A program made the position numbers and the translations under genes. From Uranotaenia lowii (Eukaryota; Arthropoda; Insecta; Diptera; Culicidae), in NCBI RefSeq assembly GCF_029784155.1, contig NC_073692.1:317619141-317683140 (forward strand): a DNA stretch of 64,000 nucleotides, in the 5' to 3' direction. The notes under the pieces were generated by a model that was not told where the DNA came from, made no database searches, and saw nothing but the letters and a program-made list of their open reading frames with translations. Positions 42,250 to 54,769 of this stretch are shown here, in pieces; within the stretch, counting starts at the first letter, position 1; every line of letters begins with the position of its first letter.

Positions 42250-43070
42250 ATCGGGCAACTGGAACCAAATTTGGAATGTGAAGGGTAATGGTTACATGCT
42301 TATTTCTTCAATTGGGAATAAAGTTAGGGAAAAGGGGAGCTCCCATACAATTAAGATCTTATCTAACAAATGGAATCAAATATAACATGGGAAATTATTT
42401 GAGTACTGGAAATGGTTCTATGACTATTTGAAACACCATCTGTCTTCTAGGGAGTACATAGGAAGCGGGGAGAGGGCCCCAATACTATTTTGATGAAATA
42501 ACTGGAGAAGTTATTAAGCAAATAGAATCAAATATGACATAGTTAAAGGTATTTCAGTACGAGATATGTTTTTATTAATGTTACTAACCCTCTTGCCTTG
42601 CAACGTAAGGAAGGGAGGGACGAAGGGGGTTCCATATAAATGTTGTTGTATTGCTTTAGAACTTATCAACCAATGAAACCTCATTTGATTTGAGAGTTTT
42701 GATTGCGAAAAAATGGGATACCTACCTCCTTCCAGTAGTTGCGGATGGGAAAGGGAAAGAGGGACTTTCATACATTTTTTTGGCATAAATCTATTTTTTA
42801 TCAAGCAATTGAGACTATATTACGTAAGAAAGATTTTAATTTGAGTCCTTGAGACCTTTAATCTCGAAAACTTATTAGATAAACAAAGCGAAATATGACG
42901 TTATTTAAATCTTAAAATACATCTATTTATAGTTGTTCTTCAGTCATATCCGCATGGACACGGGAAAAGGGTGATGACTGTTACTTTTGAAATATGTTGA
43001 AATTTGATTTAAAATGATGCCTACAAAAAAAACGAAATCAAATCATTTACAGAAATTTCATTTATTTTGG
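42250..43070 (+). repeat. Helitron-type minisatellite, right part
   Basis: Continues the array with about five more degenerate units: GGAACCAAATTTGGAATGTG at 42260, GGAATCAAATATAACATGGG at 42370, AGAATCAAATATGACATAG at 42525 and so on, with G-rich blocks AAGCGGGGAGAGGGCCCC and GGAAGGGAGGGACGAAGGGG. Confidence 0.75.
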
Positions 43071-43073
43071 GAA

Positions 43074-43103
43074 GGTGTAGCAAAGCACACCGGGTCAGCT
43101 AAT
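43074..43103 (+). mobile_element. Helitron-like 3' terminus
   Basis: GGTGT-AGCAAAGC-ACACC forms a 5-bp hairpin (43074-43091), followed 8 bases later by CTAA at 43099-43102 and then T. A short hairpin about 10 nt before CTRR and insertion next to T are the Helitron 3' signature. It closes the minisatellite array, suggesting a non-autonomous Helitron of which the array is the body. The 5' TC end is not located. Confidence 0.55.
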
Positions 43104-44440
43104 CAATCAAATAAAAATCAATGCATTAAAGATTGAATTCTATTCTCTAAGAAATAAACAAACAATCAAATAGAACCAATTGGAAAACATCGCAAACGTT
43201 TCGAAGTATTCGCAAAATTGGTATTGGAAATCACGATTCACATTTGTTTTTACAAAGATACCTACCAATCTTGAAGCTTTCTTCTGAACCATCAAATATT
43301 GATGGCCACCCATTTCGATTCCTGCCATCGAAATCAAACGAGCAAAATTACCTGCCCAAGTAGGTATTTGCCAGAACTCTTCAATCGATTGTCCATTTTT
43401 TTTTCTTCTCCAAAACAGACAGTTCCTCAGTCGCCAATTTCAATTGTTGATCGTCTCTGTGTGTTGTTTTGCATAAGAAATCATTCACGAAACGGTACGA
43501 ACTTCCCTGGAAAGCAGCAAAGTTCAACTGAGTCCAGCCAGGGATCGATCGATGATGGATGTCTAGAAGCAATCCTACTTGATGGAACCCCCATAATGGG
43601 CCTCTCTAATGAATTCAGTTGATTTGAAATAAAATAAGCAAAGACGCTCTTTAAAAATTGTTTATTCATGAGAATGAGGATTACTGGAAATTTGTTCGAT
43701 TCTTCTTGCAGAATGTCTTTTTGTGGAGCTTGGGATTATAATAATTGGAAACCAACCAAATCGGATGTACATCATTTATTTGAAAACAAATAAAATTCAA
43801 TAACGAAATTAAAAAAATGTAATTCTCAAGTTCAAATTAAATAATTAATACATGAGTCTCAAAACCCCATGTCTAAAACTCACTTGAAAAAATTGGTGTA
43901 TTTTTCATTCCTAGTTTAAAAGTTTGCTGAGCTTTAATTTTAAATTAAAATTTAGCTCTCAGTCGATGTATTTTCAGTGACATGAATTTAACTTTTTAAT
44001 AATTTATCGTGTCGCTTGTTAATTAGTTTGACATTCGCAGAAACTATAAACCTACTTTCATGGCAGTTTTTTTTATTTTCATGATGACTCCCTGTACTTG
44101 GTTGGAAAAAACCACAAAGTTCCCCACAGAATTGCGTTTTTAATTTTTCATGTTAACTTAAACACTACAAAACTCGGGAAACAGAGCGCGAGTGAAAGCA
44201 AAAAAAAAGTAACGTATATCATACCCGCGAAATGCCCTCAGGCATTGGGAAAACTCTGGACTCGAAAGCAAACTAGGAAGGAACTAGAGCGAGAAACTAC
44301 TGTGGAGAGCACTCGGCGAAAGTTTTATTACCCACTTCATCGCGGGATGGCGGAGGGTCGGATTTAGTTAGACCCCATCGGATGAGGACTTCCGGGTTCC
44401 TGTTAACAGTAGTCGGTGGAACCGCTGCTCGGTTGGTTTT
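43104..44440. other. Unassigned sequence
   Basis: No recognised feature to about 44090. From 44200 to 44440 composition becomes GC-richer (CCCGCGAAATGCCCTCAGG, GCGGGATGGCGGAGGGTCGG), as in a proximal promoter. Confidence 0.35.
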
Positions 44441-44536
44441 CCCGGTTCCAGTATAAATGTTTACACGGCCAAGTGTGATAAATTAGTTAGTCATCTGCAA
44501 ATTTATCGTTGCCATCGAGTTTTATACTGAGTATGT
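44441..44536 (+). promoter_or_regulatory. Candidate Pol II core promoter and leader exon
   Basis: TATAAATG at 44452 follows a GC-richer stretch. About 30-40 bases downstream AGTTAGTCATC (44485-44495) could hold the start site. The short downstream sequence ends TATACTGA|GTATGT at 44530, a plausible donor, so a non-coding first exon of about 40 bases is possible. No coding exon can be tied to it. Confidence 0.28.
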
Positions 44537-47500
44537 TTAACATCTCCTTTTCTTAAATGATGCAGAGAGTGAATAATTCAAATCATTTCATTTGTCAAAT
44601 AAAAAAAAATTATTTGTAGATTGTTTTGATAAAACTTTCGTGGTTTACTTACGTGCGAAATGCATTTGCCTATTTTTTAACGGTCGCCATATATGAAAAA
44701 TCTACTGGAGTTCATTGTTACTCCTAAAAATTCAAGAACAATCGATATTATTGATTCTGAGCTAGAATTTCAAACGCTCTCAAGCAGCAATGCTGAATAA
44801 GATAAAATCACGGAAAAATCTAAACAAAAAATCCTCTACAACCGTATCGTCTCAAACAACCGGGTCGAAAAGGCTCGTAATCATAAAAATCAGTGGCCCC
44901 CGCCATAAAAATCTGACTGCCGTTATCAGAATCTTGAGTTTTACTGCTGCTGCTGCTCCACACCATTCAGGCCATCTGGTTTTTGGGCATCTCTCCCCGA
45001 ATCTGGAACAGCCACGACAGCGCGACAATTGCCAAAGTCTGACCCCTCTTACTTTTTCACGGATCGATCTGATTCTAGCCATCCAAGTCAGTCAGTCAGC
45101 CAAGCACGCAATGTTTTCATTTTCATTTTTGCATACCGTCTGAAAAATGGAGAAAATGGACGAAAAAGGGAGGAATGGAACACATTTTTCCCGGAAAAAG
45201 TGGGAGGATTCTGTACGAATATTTGCTTCCCATTTTCTTCAGCTGGTTTTATTGTACCATGACATTATTTTCTAGCAGTAGTGAAAAAGAGCGTTACACA
45301 CACTTGGGAAAGTAAGTACGATTTGTTGAAGCGTTTTCAAGCTGTGAAATTAGCCCTTTTTTCTAGGAGCACCCTTAGACTCATGATTTATATGTGCTAG
45401 TAAAACGGCGATATCAAGAATGCATAAATTTTGTAACTCAATATGGGCGCCTTTTTACGGTCGAGAAATTACATTGCAAAATGTGCGCTGCTACTTAAAA
45501 ACTCATTTGGGCGAATTGATGAGTCATGCATTTCATAATTTAATACAGCACCTTTAATTTTAATACGATTGTTAGACTAGAACATATGTTACCATTTTAG
45601 AAAATTGCTTGTTTAAGGTCCTGAATAATAGAATCAAAGCTTCAGAACAATAAAAACTTAAACAATATATACAAAATTCAAAAGAAATGAAGAATTTGGA
45701 CTTTTGAAAACTAACTGACAGCTAAATGTTTGCTAATTCTTCCAAATCTATCATTTGCTGAACGGATCATCGAAAAGTCATGCGTCATGCTAAGTATTCA
45801 CAGAATACTAAAAATTTTGCATTGAACAACTGTAATCAAAGTTTTCATTTTCGATTAGATGGTTAAATAACTCTGCCGCAATGTTCGCGTGTGATGTAAT
45901 AACAATTATTGTTTAAAGATACCAGAAACTACCTTCTAAGCAGACATGATGGTTATTTGAAGGTAAAATACTGAACTCATTCCCTGTTCCTTTGTACCGT
46001 GAGGGGTTACAATGGGCCAAAAATTGTGGTGTTTGAATTTTTGTTTTAATAACTTTCGAAATTAAGCTTTATTGAAAAATATAAAAATGCAAATTTGTTC
46101 TTGAATAGTAGTTATACAACTACACAAAACTTGGTTGAAAAACATTTTTTTTTTCAAGTCAATGAAAATCTACCCATTACCACCCCTAAAAGTGGGTGAC
46201 TATGGGTCACCTTTGTAATTGTTAACTGATTAAATAAAAATTGATACCAAAATTTAAAAAAAAAATTTGAACCCCTATGTTTAAGTGAAGAATGATCCCA
46301 CAAAGTGTAAAAATTTCATCTATTATGTTGTTCGGCTTACAGTTTCATTGAATGATGATCAATAAATACTAATCAAACAGTTCCTTCACTTCGACCAGGG
46401 GTACTCTTTCAACAGAAGCAGATAAATTCATTCTCCATTTTCTACCAATTATTCTGATCCATTGTAATTTTATTGAATTGCTGGTAAATATGTGCTTCTT
46501 GTAACAATTTGATAACGTGGAATATGGATAACCCTTTTTAATGTTCTCTCATGCCGGTCCAAACTGATATTAATTTTTTTTCGAAACAAAAATTTAATTG
46601 AAACTTATCCTAATTGTCAGTTCAAAAACGATTTTCAATAATTGGTATTACTTTCTTACGCTTTTCATTACCTATCTGCGATTTTGCAGAACACAGCAAT
46701 CATATCTAGAAGCGACCTGTGTGTACAGGAATGTCGAAACTATTGTATCCTTTTCCGAGCTTATCGTGGATTTATTTTTATTTTCATCCAACACTTTTCG
46801 ATTGGAGGGAAATACAATAGCTATTTTGATAAGGTAACAAGAATCAGGAGCAAGCAACATCCGGTTTAAAGTCTTTCGTCCATAAGTATGATCGTTTCGA
46901 GAAACGGCACCGGAATTTGAGCGTTCATCAGTCACCGTGCCCGTCTCTTGAGGCCGGAGACAATATGATTGTTAGTGAGTGTCGGCCCCTGTCCAAGACC
47001 GTTCAACGACCTCAAGGTGAGCAAACTGGCATGCGCTTAGGAGGAGTTCACTAAGTTCTAAAGCCTTTGCGATGAAAGAGGCAGGTAAAAATCGATTTGT
47101 TTGTTCGAAAGGTATTTTTTGCTTTATTACGAAAAAAAAAGATTTATTCACTTAAAACGTTGAAAATCCAGCTTAGCAGCGTTTCGTTGACACTTCATGT
47201 TTGATTACCTTTCTAGTGGTTTGCTTGTTTGATGGCTGGTTTTATGTTTCCACCGTTTGACACTAAAACAATTCACCAACCGATGCACAATTCTTGAGAA
47301 AAAGGTGAAATATTTAACATTGTTGTTTGAGATTCGAAGACTTTTTACCATATTTCGTAGAGTTAACGCAAACATTTTCCCGGAATACAATAATAAATTT
47401 TTTGGGTTGTTTGTTTACACTTTCATAATAAAGGTCAAGAGCTCATGGCTACCATGCTCACTTTTTTACATTTTATTATTCGTAGGCAATGTCGACGCTA

Positions 47501-48059
47501 GGTGGAAGAGTAGTCACTTTTGCGAAAAATTGGATCAAATTTTGTATGGAGAGTCATGTCTGTTTTAGTCTGTGCTTAAATTTTAAATAAACGAAACCCG
47601 AAAGTTAAATAAACGAAAGTGACTTTTTTGGAGAAAAAAACTTCCAATATTTTCAAATTTCAAACTTTACTACTTTTATCTATTATACTCAAAATTATTT
47701 CGTATCCTTTCATTGAAGTTCTCCATTTTAAATTTTCATTTAAGTCACTTAAAAAAGTTTTATTCATGGATTTGACTTAGCGCGTTGATACAATGATTTG
47801 TAGAAAAATTCTATCTTATAAAACTACTATAGTTTCGACAGGTACTACAGCTTATAAACAAATCAGATGTCAAAAAAATTACCGGTAAAGGTGCTAAATT
47901 TATTCAAATAATCATTGACATAAAAGTAACCAATGAAATTTAATTTTGAGTTTTGACCAGGTTTTAGGGTTGAATACTCTTGTGTGCGTCGTCTGTATCG
48001 TTTTGTGACCGCACGTCGGAAACCGTTAAAGAGTCCTCTGATTTGTATGCCGAGTTTTT
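44537..48059. other. Unassigned sequence
   Basis: Mostly AT-rich and without a recognisable coding frame. The plus frame 44790-45143 (117 codons) and its antisense companion 44852-45082 lie in a GC-richer patch but resemble nothing I know. 46860-47060 is another balanced patch (CGTGCCCGTCTCTTGAGGCC) without an open frame. Confidence 0.35.
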
Positions 48060-49240
48060 TTAGCATCTCCAAACTGTGCTAATATCTACTTTGATACTCT
48101 ACCAAACTATGACATTAGACTGCCACAGCCTCATTCAACTGCCCAGGAGATTTTCAATGTATTAAGTAACCTAGACCCGTTGAAAGGGCCCGGTCCGGAT
48201 GGAATTCCATCGTCGTTGGCAACAAAACTCGCTCGCAGTATGATATTCAATCGATCGATTTCTGAATGTGTTTTTCCAAACGTTTGAAAAATAGCTGCAA
48301 TATCTCCAATTCATAAGTCTGGAAACGCTCACCGTGGTGAGAACTACCGATCAATATCAATTATTTGCTTTTTTTCCATAGTTCTTGAAGTTTTGGTTTG
48401 TTGAATATGGTGTCGATATGGTGTTTTATTCTGCAGCAACTCCGATAATTACCGAATTCCAGCATGGTTTCGTTAAGAAAAGGTCGACTGTGACAAACCT
48501 GATTTGCTATGTTAATGAATTACACAACGCAACTGATAAAAATCTACAAGTGGATTCAGTAAACATCGACTTCACCAAAGCCTTCGACACAGTACCCCAC
48601 ATTCCTCGGTGTTCGATATGCCGTCTGGAGTTACACAAGGAAGTCATTTAAGCCCGATAATCTTTTTGCTTTTTGAAAATGACTTATCAACCCGTCTTAA
48701 ATCATCAAAGCTTCTGTATGCTGATGGTCTGAAATTCTATTGACTTAATTGTGGATTGCGCAGTGCTTCAAGAGGTTATAGAAAGGTTATTGATCTGATG
48801 TGAAACAAATGGAATGAAAGTGAATGCCGAAAAGTGTAAATGTAAAAGCTTTTTCAGAACCAGAGCTTCAGGTGCCTTCGACTACTCGTTCCGCGACTCT
48901 ACACTAGAAAGAACAACCGTGATAAAAGATCTTGGAGTAACATTCGATCAAAAGCTCTCTTTCGCTTAGCATATGGCAACAACAACAGCAAAGGCTTTCG
49001 CTTTATTCGGATTCCTTCGCCAAAATACTTCGAGTTTTAAAAACGCTGATGCTGTAAAGACTGTGTTCTGCTCGCTCGTAGGCAGCGTCTTCGAATACGC
49101 CGCAACAGTTTGGACACCTTATCATTCCGTTTACATTGAAAGAATTGAGAGGGTTCAGAAAAGATTTCTCCAATTCGCATTGCATCATCTACCTTGGCGA
49201 GAGCCCGGTCCTTACTCGATCATCAAAACTTGATTAAGAA
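48060..49240 (+). pseudogene. LINE-N: decayed Jockey/CR1-type reverse transcriptase
   Basis: In pieces: LDPLKGPGPDGIPSSLATKL (fingers), KSGNAHRGENYRSISIICFF, EFQHGFVKKRSTVTNLICYV, VDSVNIDFTKAFDTVPH (first Asp), GVTQGSHLSPIIFLLF (motif B, with T in place of P), LLYADGLKFY (YADG instead of YADD, so the second catalytic Asp is lost), IKDLGVTFDQKLSFA, then TAKAFALFGFLRQNTSSFKN and FEYAATVWTPYHSVYIERIE. Many stops and shifts; endonuclease and 3' end are missing or unreadable. A separate family from LINE-A, -J, -K and -L. Confidence 0.78.
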
Positions 49241-49599
49241 TTGGAAATTTTAAGTGTAGAGTAATATACTTCACTTGCTTTTCCTGAACCCTTATGAGTG
49301 GGGGGAGGTTTTTCGGAGGGGGGATTATCCTAAAAACCTCCCCTTCATCCTACGTCCATGAAGTGTAATATATGGAGCTTTCTGGAAAATTTCGTGGCAA
49401 CAACTTTTCCAAAAAATATTTGCTGCCTCTGTCATTGGGCAATTCTTGCAAATACACCATCTGAATTTTTGATTTCACTGATGGTCGCAGAGAGAACAAC
49501 AAAGCTATTCTCTAACTTGACCCACGTGGAAGAAAAAAAGGAACGAAATCGTCTTCAAAATCTGCAAACATGGCGGACTGTTTATCATATCCGATTTTA
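49241..49599. other. Unassigned sequence
   Basis: GGGGGGAGGTTTTTCGG and its near-complement CCGAAAAACCTCCCC-like AAAAACCTCCCC at 49294-49345 give a short inverted pair. Otherwise nothing. Confidence 0.35.
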
Positions 49600-49728
49600 A
49601 TCATTAAGCCCGATTTCGAGTAACGATTTTAACGACCTTTTACTTGCGTTAGTTGGAACTACGATACGCAGTAACGTTTTTAATGACTTGAGTTATCATT
49701 TTTATTGCGATTTTATGTTTGCTGGGTT
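49600..49728 (-). repeat. CCCAGCAAACATAAAAT repeat, copy 2
   Basis: Minus strand starts CCCAGCAAACATAAAATCGC and follows the copy at 20166 with CGTATCGTAGTTCC and AAGTAAAAGGTCGTTAAAAT in order. Confidence 0.5.
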
Positions 49729-50127
49729 CTTTTTTTCATAAAAAAAGGCAACACTGCCTGATTTTCGATCCAGTTTCTTTTTCTCTTTTTCTTATTATTT
49801 AACCAACAAAGCCAAAGCATCCTGAAAAATGAAAGTACTTGCGTTTTCTATTTTCTTTGCAACGTAATATCTGATACATATAAGATGCATTGCAAAGATA
49901 ACTACGGCCAGGCCAACTATTTGGTAAAAACCACAAAAGATTCTGGAACATTTTTTTCTGGACTCTGGAATGAGACAAAGAATAAAGCGTGGAGTTCCCT
50001 ACCATACGCTTCATATGGATTACTTTTATTCATATTTAGGATGGCAATGGAAAAATGGAAAAAAATCATGACCGATTTATGAAAACCGACGATAAACAAA
50101 AATGCAAAATTTCAGCCTGATTGTACT

Positions 50128-52762
50128 TTTTTTTTTTTTCTTTTTTTTTTTTTTTATGTAGCGGCCCACCACACTCCCCCACACCAAAAAGCTCGTATGA
50201 GCCCCCTGGTAATGGACGCTACTGTTCTCAGCACGTCTGGCAGCAAACGAAAAGAGAATAAAAATACAATACGCGAGCAAATTTTACTCATGCTGAGAAC
50301 TCAAAATTTTAATTAGTTGCGAGGAAATGTGACGAATACTATTTAAACTAATTTACGCTATGAATCTCAATGGAAAAAAGATTTCCTTTGAAGAGATTCA
50401 TGTTTGAGACAAACAAAATTTAAACAAAATAGATTATACTAGAAGTTACAAGATATTTTACATTTTAAAATTAAGGTTACACTAAATTTAAGCTACATAA
50501 TTAAAAATATCATAAAAGCTTGCTTTGTTCGATTTATTTAACGACTAATTTTTTCCTTAAATATTTGAAGCAGTTTGTTTTTGAATATGGATCTACTATT
50601 TATTTCTTTAAGATCATTGGGTAAGATGTTATATTTGGTTGGTCCGATGAAAGAAATTCGTTTCTGCCCTAAAGTTGTAAACGACCGACAGGGTTGTAGA
50701 TAATTAAAAAAACGGGTATTATGTGTTCTAATAGCTGTTGTAAAATTAATGTTCTGGATGGTATTTGATGAGTGTATGTTGTCAAAGACGTACATTATGG
50801 TTTGGAAATCGCAAAGATCAGCTATTGGTAAAATGTTATGAGAAATGGATGAATAAATAAGTTTTGTTGAGTATAGCATAGGGAGGTTGTAAATATTCTT
50901 TAAACATCTGTTTTGCAATGATTGAAGCTTTTGTAGATGTGATTGAGACGCTCGACCCCAGACTGAGATAAGATAATGTAAGACTGAGTGGATAAAAGCA
51001 TAATAGAATTTCAATAAGACATGTTTAGGCACAAAATTTCGTAACCTCCACAGAACACCACAAAGCGGGGAAATTCGTTTTTCAAGATTTCGTATGTGAC
51101 AATTCCACGAGAGAGTATTATCCAGATGAATACCTAAGTATTTGAAGGTTTTTACTTCTTCTATAACAAACTGGTTCATATTTGGATCTCTATGTGGTGG
51201 TATAACTTTCCTGGACGAGCGAAATATCATATATTTGGTTTTTGTGTAGTTTAAAGATAGTAAGTTGCTGTTGAAATATACAGATAGTAATTGTAAGTCA
51301 TGTTCCAGGTTATCAATTATAGTATTCGGAGATTTCCCTGTATAGAATAGTGCTGTGTCATCAGCGAATAGCCTTGCTGTGCCAATAAGTGGGAGTTTAC
51401 ATAAATCATTTATATACAAAAGAAAGAGCAGAGGCCCTATATTGCTGCCTTGTGGAACGCCTACGCTAATGTTTCTCATATCACTCTCTGTTCCTTGCAT
51501 TACTACATATTGCTTCCTATCCGAAAGATAACTCCGAATTAAATCATTTGCGATTCCCCTAATACCATATTTGTTTAGTTTTTCCAGAAGAATTCCGTGA
51601 TTGAGCGTATCAAATGCTTTCTTTAGGTCCAGGAATAAAGCACCAACTATATTTTTGGAATCGATGTCCTTAATTATGGAATCCACGAGTTCAGAGATTG
51701 CGATAAGAGTGTTTGATCCTGCTCTGAATCCATATTGCATACTGTACAGAACATGGTTGCAATTAAGAAAATTTGTTATTCTATTTACCAGAAGTTTTTC
51801 AAAGACTTTACTAAAAACGCTGAGACTTGAAATTGGTCTATAGTTATTAACATCTTCTGGATCACCCGATTTGAATATAGGAGTCACTCTTGCAATTTTA
51901 AGGCAATCTGGGTACGTTCCAGATTCAATTATTAAATTGAAAAACTTTTTCAAAATGTGAGAAAATATAGTACTATTATTTTTTAACACACTTACGGGAA
52001 AACTGTCGGGCCCACAGCTTTTTTTGTTTTTAAGGGTAATAATGACAGAATTGACTTCGGTTTCATCAGTAGGTTGCAGAAAAATTGAGTTTTGGATTTC
52101 ATTAATATTGGACAAAACATCATATTCAGTTTCAATGGGTATTTCCTTTGCAAGATCTGATCCAATCGATGAGAAATATTTGTTAAACTTATCACCAACA
52201 CGTTTTTGACCTGTAATGAGTTCTTCGCCATCTGTAAGAGTGATCGGTGAAGATGTTTTAGATTTCCCTAAAAGTTGATTTATATTTTTCCAGAGTTTAG
52301 AGTGGGTAGTATCATTCAGTAATCGTTCATAATACAGCCTTTTACACGTTTTCTTTTTGTTACAAAGTTTTTTGTTTATGTGTTTAAGCATTTCTTTAAA
52401 GTTATCATCATTAGGATGATTTTTTACTCGTTTCAAATAATTATCTTTTAATTTTATTAGAGCCCATAGGTCATACGACATCCAAGGACAGTATCTACGC
52501 TTCAGGTTTATTTGTTTAGAAACTGTTTTTGTACACTGCTTCAACATTCGAGTGTAAGTAGATGTTAATTCTACAATTCCGCTGTTCACATTGTCTCCAG
52601 GGACAAAAGAGCTAAGATAACTCGTAAATAGGTTATTAAGTTTTGAATGATCCGTAATATCTTTTTTTAAAACCATACTATGTCTTTCTGATAACATTTC
52701 GAATAATGTGAGAATTTGCGAGTGATCACTTTTATCAGTAAGTATCGTAAAATTAAGGGATG
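50128..52762 (-). mobile_element. LINE-K copy 2, 5'-truncated
   Basis: Minus-strand LINE with an A/T-rich tail (T runs at 50127-50156), 3' untranslated region shared with copy 1 (GTAGCGGCCCACCACACTCC; TGGTAATGGACGCTACTG) and an open RT frame. Its 5' end lies inside the endonuclease near 52750-52762, where a MITE-like palindrome begins. Confidence 0.88.
50538..52760 (-). CDS. LINE-K ORF2: endonuclease end and complete reverse transcriptase
   Basis: A single open frame of 719 codons from the first Met at 52697; upstream in-frame coding adds LTDKSDHSQILTLFE, the S-D-H end of the APE-like endonuclease, so the Met is internal and the frame is a 5'-truncated ORF2. RT motifs in order: KKSCGPDSFPVSVLKN, SGDPEDVNNYRPISSLSVFS, YGFRAGSNTLIAISELV, ALFLDLKKAFDTLNHGIL, ISVGVPQGSNIGPLLFLLYI, RLFADDTALFYTGKSP, LLSLNYTKTKYMIF, FKYLGIHLDNTLSWNCHIRN, then a C-terminal domain ending IFKEKISR. 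No RNase H or zinc knuckle. All catalytic Asp residues are present, suggesting recent arrival, but without an endonuclease or promoter the copy is dead on arrival. Confidence 0.9.
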   Translation of the reverse strand, partial: SLNFTILTDKSDHSQILTLFEMLSERHSMVLKKDITDHSKLNNLFTSYLSSFVPGDNVNSGIVELTSTYTRMLKQCTKTVSKQINLKRRYCPWMSYDLWALIKLKDNYLKRVKNHPNDDNFKEMLKHINKKLCNKKKTCKRLYYERLLNDTTHSKLWKNINQLLGKSKTSSPITLTDGEELITGQKRVGDKFNKYFSSIGSDLAKEIPIETEYDVLSNINEIQNSIFLQPTDETEVNSVIITLKNKKSCGPDSFPVSVLKNNSTIFSHILKKFFNLIIESGTYPDCLKIARVTPIFKSGDPEDVNNYRPISSLSVFSKVFEKLLVNRITNFLNCNHVLYSMQYGFRAGSNTLIAISELVDSIIKDIDSKNIVGALFLDLKKAFDTLNHGILLEKLNKYGIRGIANDLIRSYLSDRKQYVVMQGTESDMRNISVGVPQGSNIGPLLFLLYINDLCKLPLIGTARLFADDTALFYTGKSPNTIIDNLEHDLQLLSVYFNSNLLSLNYTKTKYMIFRSSRKVIPPHRDPNMNQFVIEEVKTFKYLGIHLDNTLSWNCHIRNLEKRISPLCGVLWRLRNFVPKHVLLKFYYAFIHSVLHYLISVWGRASQSHLQKLQSLQNRCLKNIYNLPMLYSTKLIYSSISHNILPIADLCDFQTIMYVFDNIHSSNTIQNINFTTAIRTHNTRFFNYLQPCRSFTTLGQKRISFIGPTKYNILPNDLKEINSRSIFKNKLLQIFKEKISR

Positions 52763-53285
52763 CCGCAAAGGACTCAAAATTTTGGATTTTTGACCCTCAA
52801 AAATAACTAAATGGAAGACCAAAGGAAATTGGAATAATTGAAACTTTAATTTTGATGCCAAATGACTTAAAAATGCATAAAACGTCTTAATCTGGTTACA
52901 TCTTTAAAAAATAATTTGGTTGAAAATCGACTAAAAAATTTCAAAAATTAGAGAATGGGGATCTAAGAAATTTCGTATAATCAAAATTTTAATTTGTATA
53001 CCAAATGACTAAGAACTGCATAAATCGTCGAGATCTAGTGTTATCTCTAAAAAAAATTGGTCAAAAATAGACTTTAAAAATTTTTCGAATTTTTTCAGAA
53101 AACCGGCCGTTTCATTGGAAAACCCCGGAAAATCGACAAAAATATTTTTCTAAAGATAACACCAGATCTCAACATTTCATACGTTTTTAAGTCATTTGGC
53201 ATCTGAATAAAATTCCGTTTTTTCCAAAAATATTACTAGGTTTTAGGAGCGAAAAAAATTTAGAACTTTGGGGCACCCTTCAATC
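52754..53285. mobile_element. MITE-like imperfect palindrome
   Basis: Left end AAGGGATGCCGCAAAGGACT and the right end read inverted AAGGGTGCCCCAAAGTTCTA match well. Inner arms also pair: GATGCCAAATGACTTAAAAA at about 52855 with TTTTTAAGTCATTTGGCATC at about 53186, plus AAATCGACT/AAATCGACA-type segments. No coding. Target duplication not clear; the LINE-K 5' junction overlaps its left edge. Confidence 0.6.
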
Positions 53286-54769
53286 AAGTTGAGCTGATAT
53301 TTGGCACACGTAAGTTTTTGGGCCAATCAACTAAATGGATATGGTAGGTTTGCAAAATTCAACATGACCCATTTGACTTCCTCACTAAAACCTATAACAT
53401 AATTGTAAAACTGCTGCTCTAATCTCATTACATTTTGTATTTGAAAAGTGGATGTATCTCACCAAATTAGTCTTCGTTTTTATTCGACTAGAAACCTTTT
53501 CCTATGATCCGAACCGGCTATCCACGGCTGTCGTTTAGATTCCCTCTGTGATCCTCTAACTAAGTTTCTACATTCTGAAGCATAGCTCAAAACACTCCGG
53601 GAACATCCGCCGGTAACTTATTAAATCACCTTCTACTTTTTAGTTCAAACTATTTCGAGTTTAACATTAATGTAATTCAAAATTTTATAAGGCGGAAACA
53701 AAAACGCGTGCGTCGCACAAAAGTCATGGCTTACTCCGGCTGACAGGTTTTTCTTCCAAGTTTTAAAATTAAAAAAAAAACATGAAAGTTATCGATTTTA
53801 GAGCATTGAAATCAATGTTCGGAAAATCGCACAAGAAAAGCAATCAGGAATGGTTTCTAGCTAGAATGATGCTTCCTCCGAGTGCTGTGATACGCACGTG
53901 GTAAAAGTACCCATTGAATATATGTCGAAAATCAACACTAACTTGATATAAGAAGATATACCATGCCCCGCCGGAGGCTACCGTTGCTATTCGTCACGTG
54001 GCTAATCGACGGTGATCGACATACTTGGTGATACATTTTGAACGTCGCTCTCTCAATCATTTCCAAACGTCTTTCCTCGCATTATTGTTCATAATGTTCG
54101 TTATTAATAGACGATCATGAATGTTTCAGTAGGAAAAATCTGAAAAAAAACCAGGAGCACCTGTTTAAAATAGCCGTAACACATGCTGGACAGTTCATTG
54201 CGGTTACCTAGTCATGATTTTGTCCTTCTACGCAAAGCGAAAAATAAAAAATCATCTGATAGTCACATAGATCGCTCAAAGGTGATACATATCAGCAATG
54301 TTCCTAAAAGGTTGAAAGTCTTCAAGGAAGGCAATCAGCATCGAAACGTTCGTTGCTGATAGTCTGCGTCCTTCTTTACCACATCATATTTTGCGGAATG
54401 TTTCAAATACAGGAGCGTCATTGTCATGCATGATTGTTTATATGATTTGGTAGGAGAAGCAAAAATTGACTGCTTCGATTTTTTGGCTCTGAATGCAGTA
54501 AAGCACGGCTGATCGAAAATGATTGATTTTCGGAATATTGATTGAAATATCCTGATGGAATGATCTTCATTAAACTCTCCACCATTTAAAAAAATTGGGT
54601 TACCAGAAATAAAGAGTTACTGGATGCCATGACTTTGCAATTTTTTCCTCTTCAGTGATAAAAATTTAAACTTCCTAAAGATATTGGAAAATTTTTAAAT
54701 CATGCTGCATATTACTTAATTAATTTATTACTCCTGATAAACAGCTACTAACTTTTTGCATGATAACAT
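53286..54769. other. Unassigned sequence
   Basis: No coding-like frame or repeat boundary recognised. A GC-richer patch at 53955-54020 (CCATGCCCCGCCGGAGGC) stands out slightly. Confidence 0.35.

Noticed and set aside
44790..45143. 117-codon plus frame as a host gene
   Set aside because: No family resemblance, an equally long antisense frame overlaps it, and no splice or promoter signal is tied to it.
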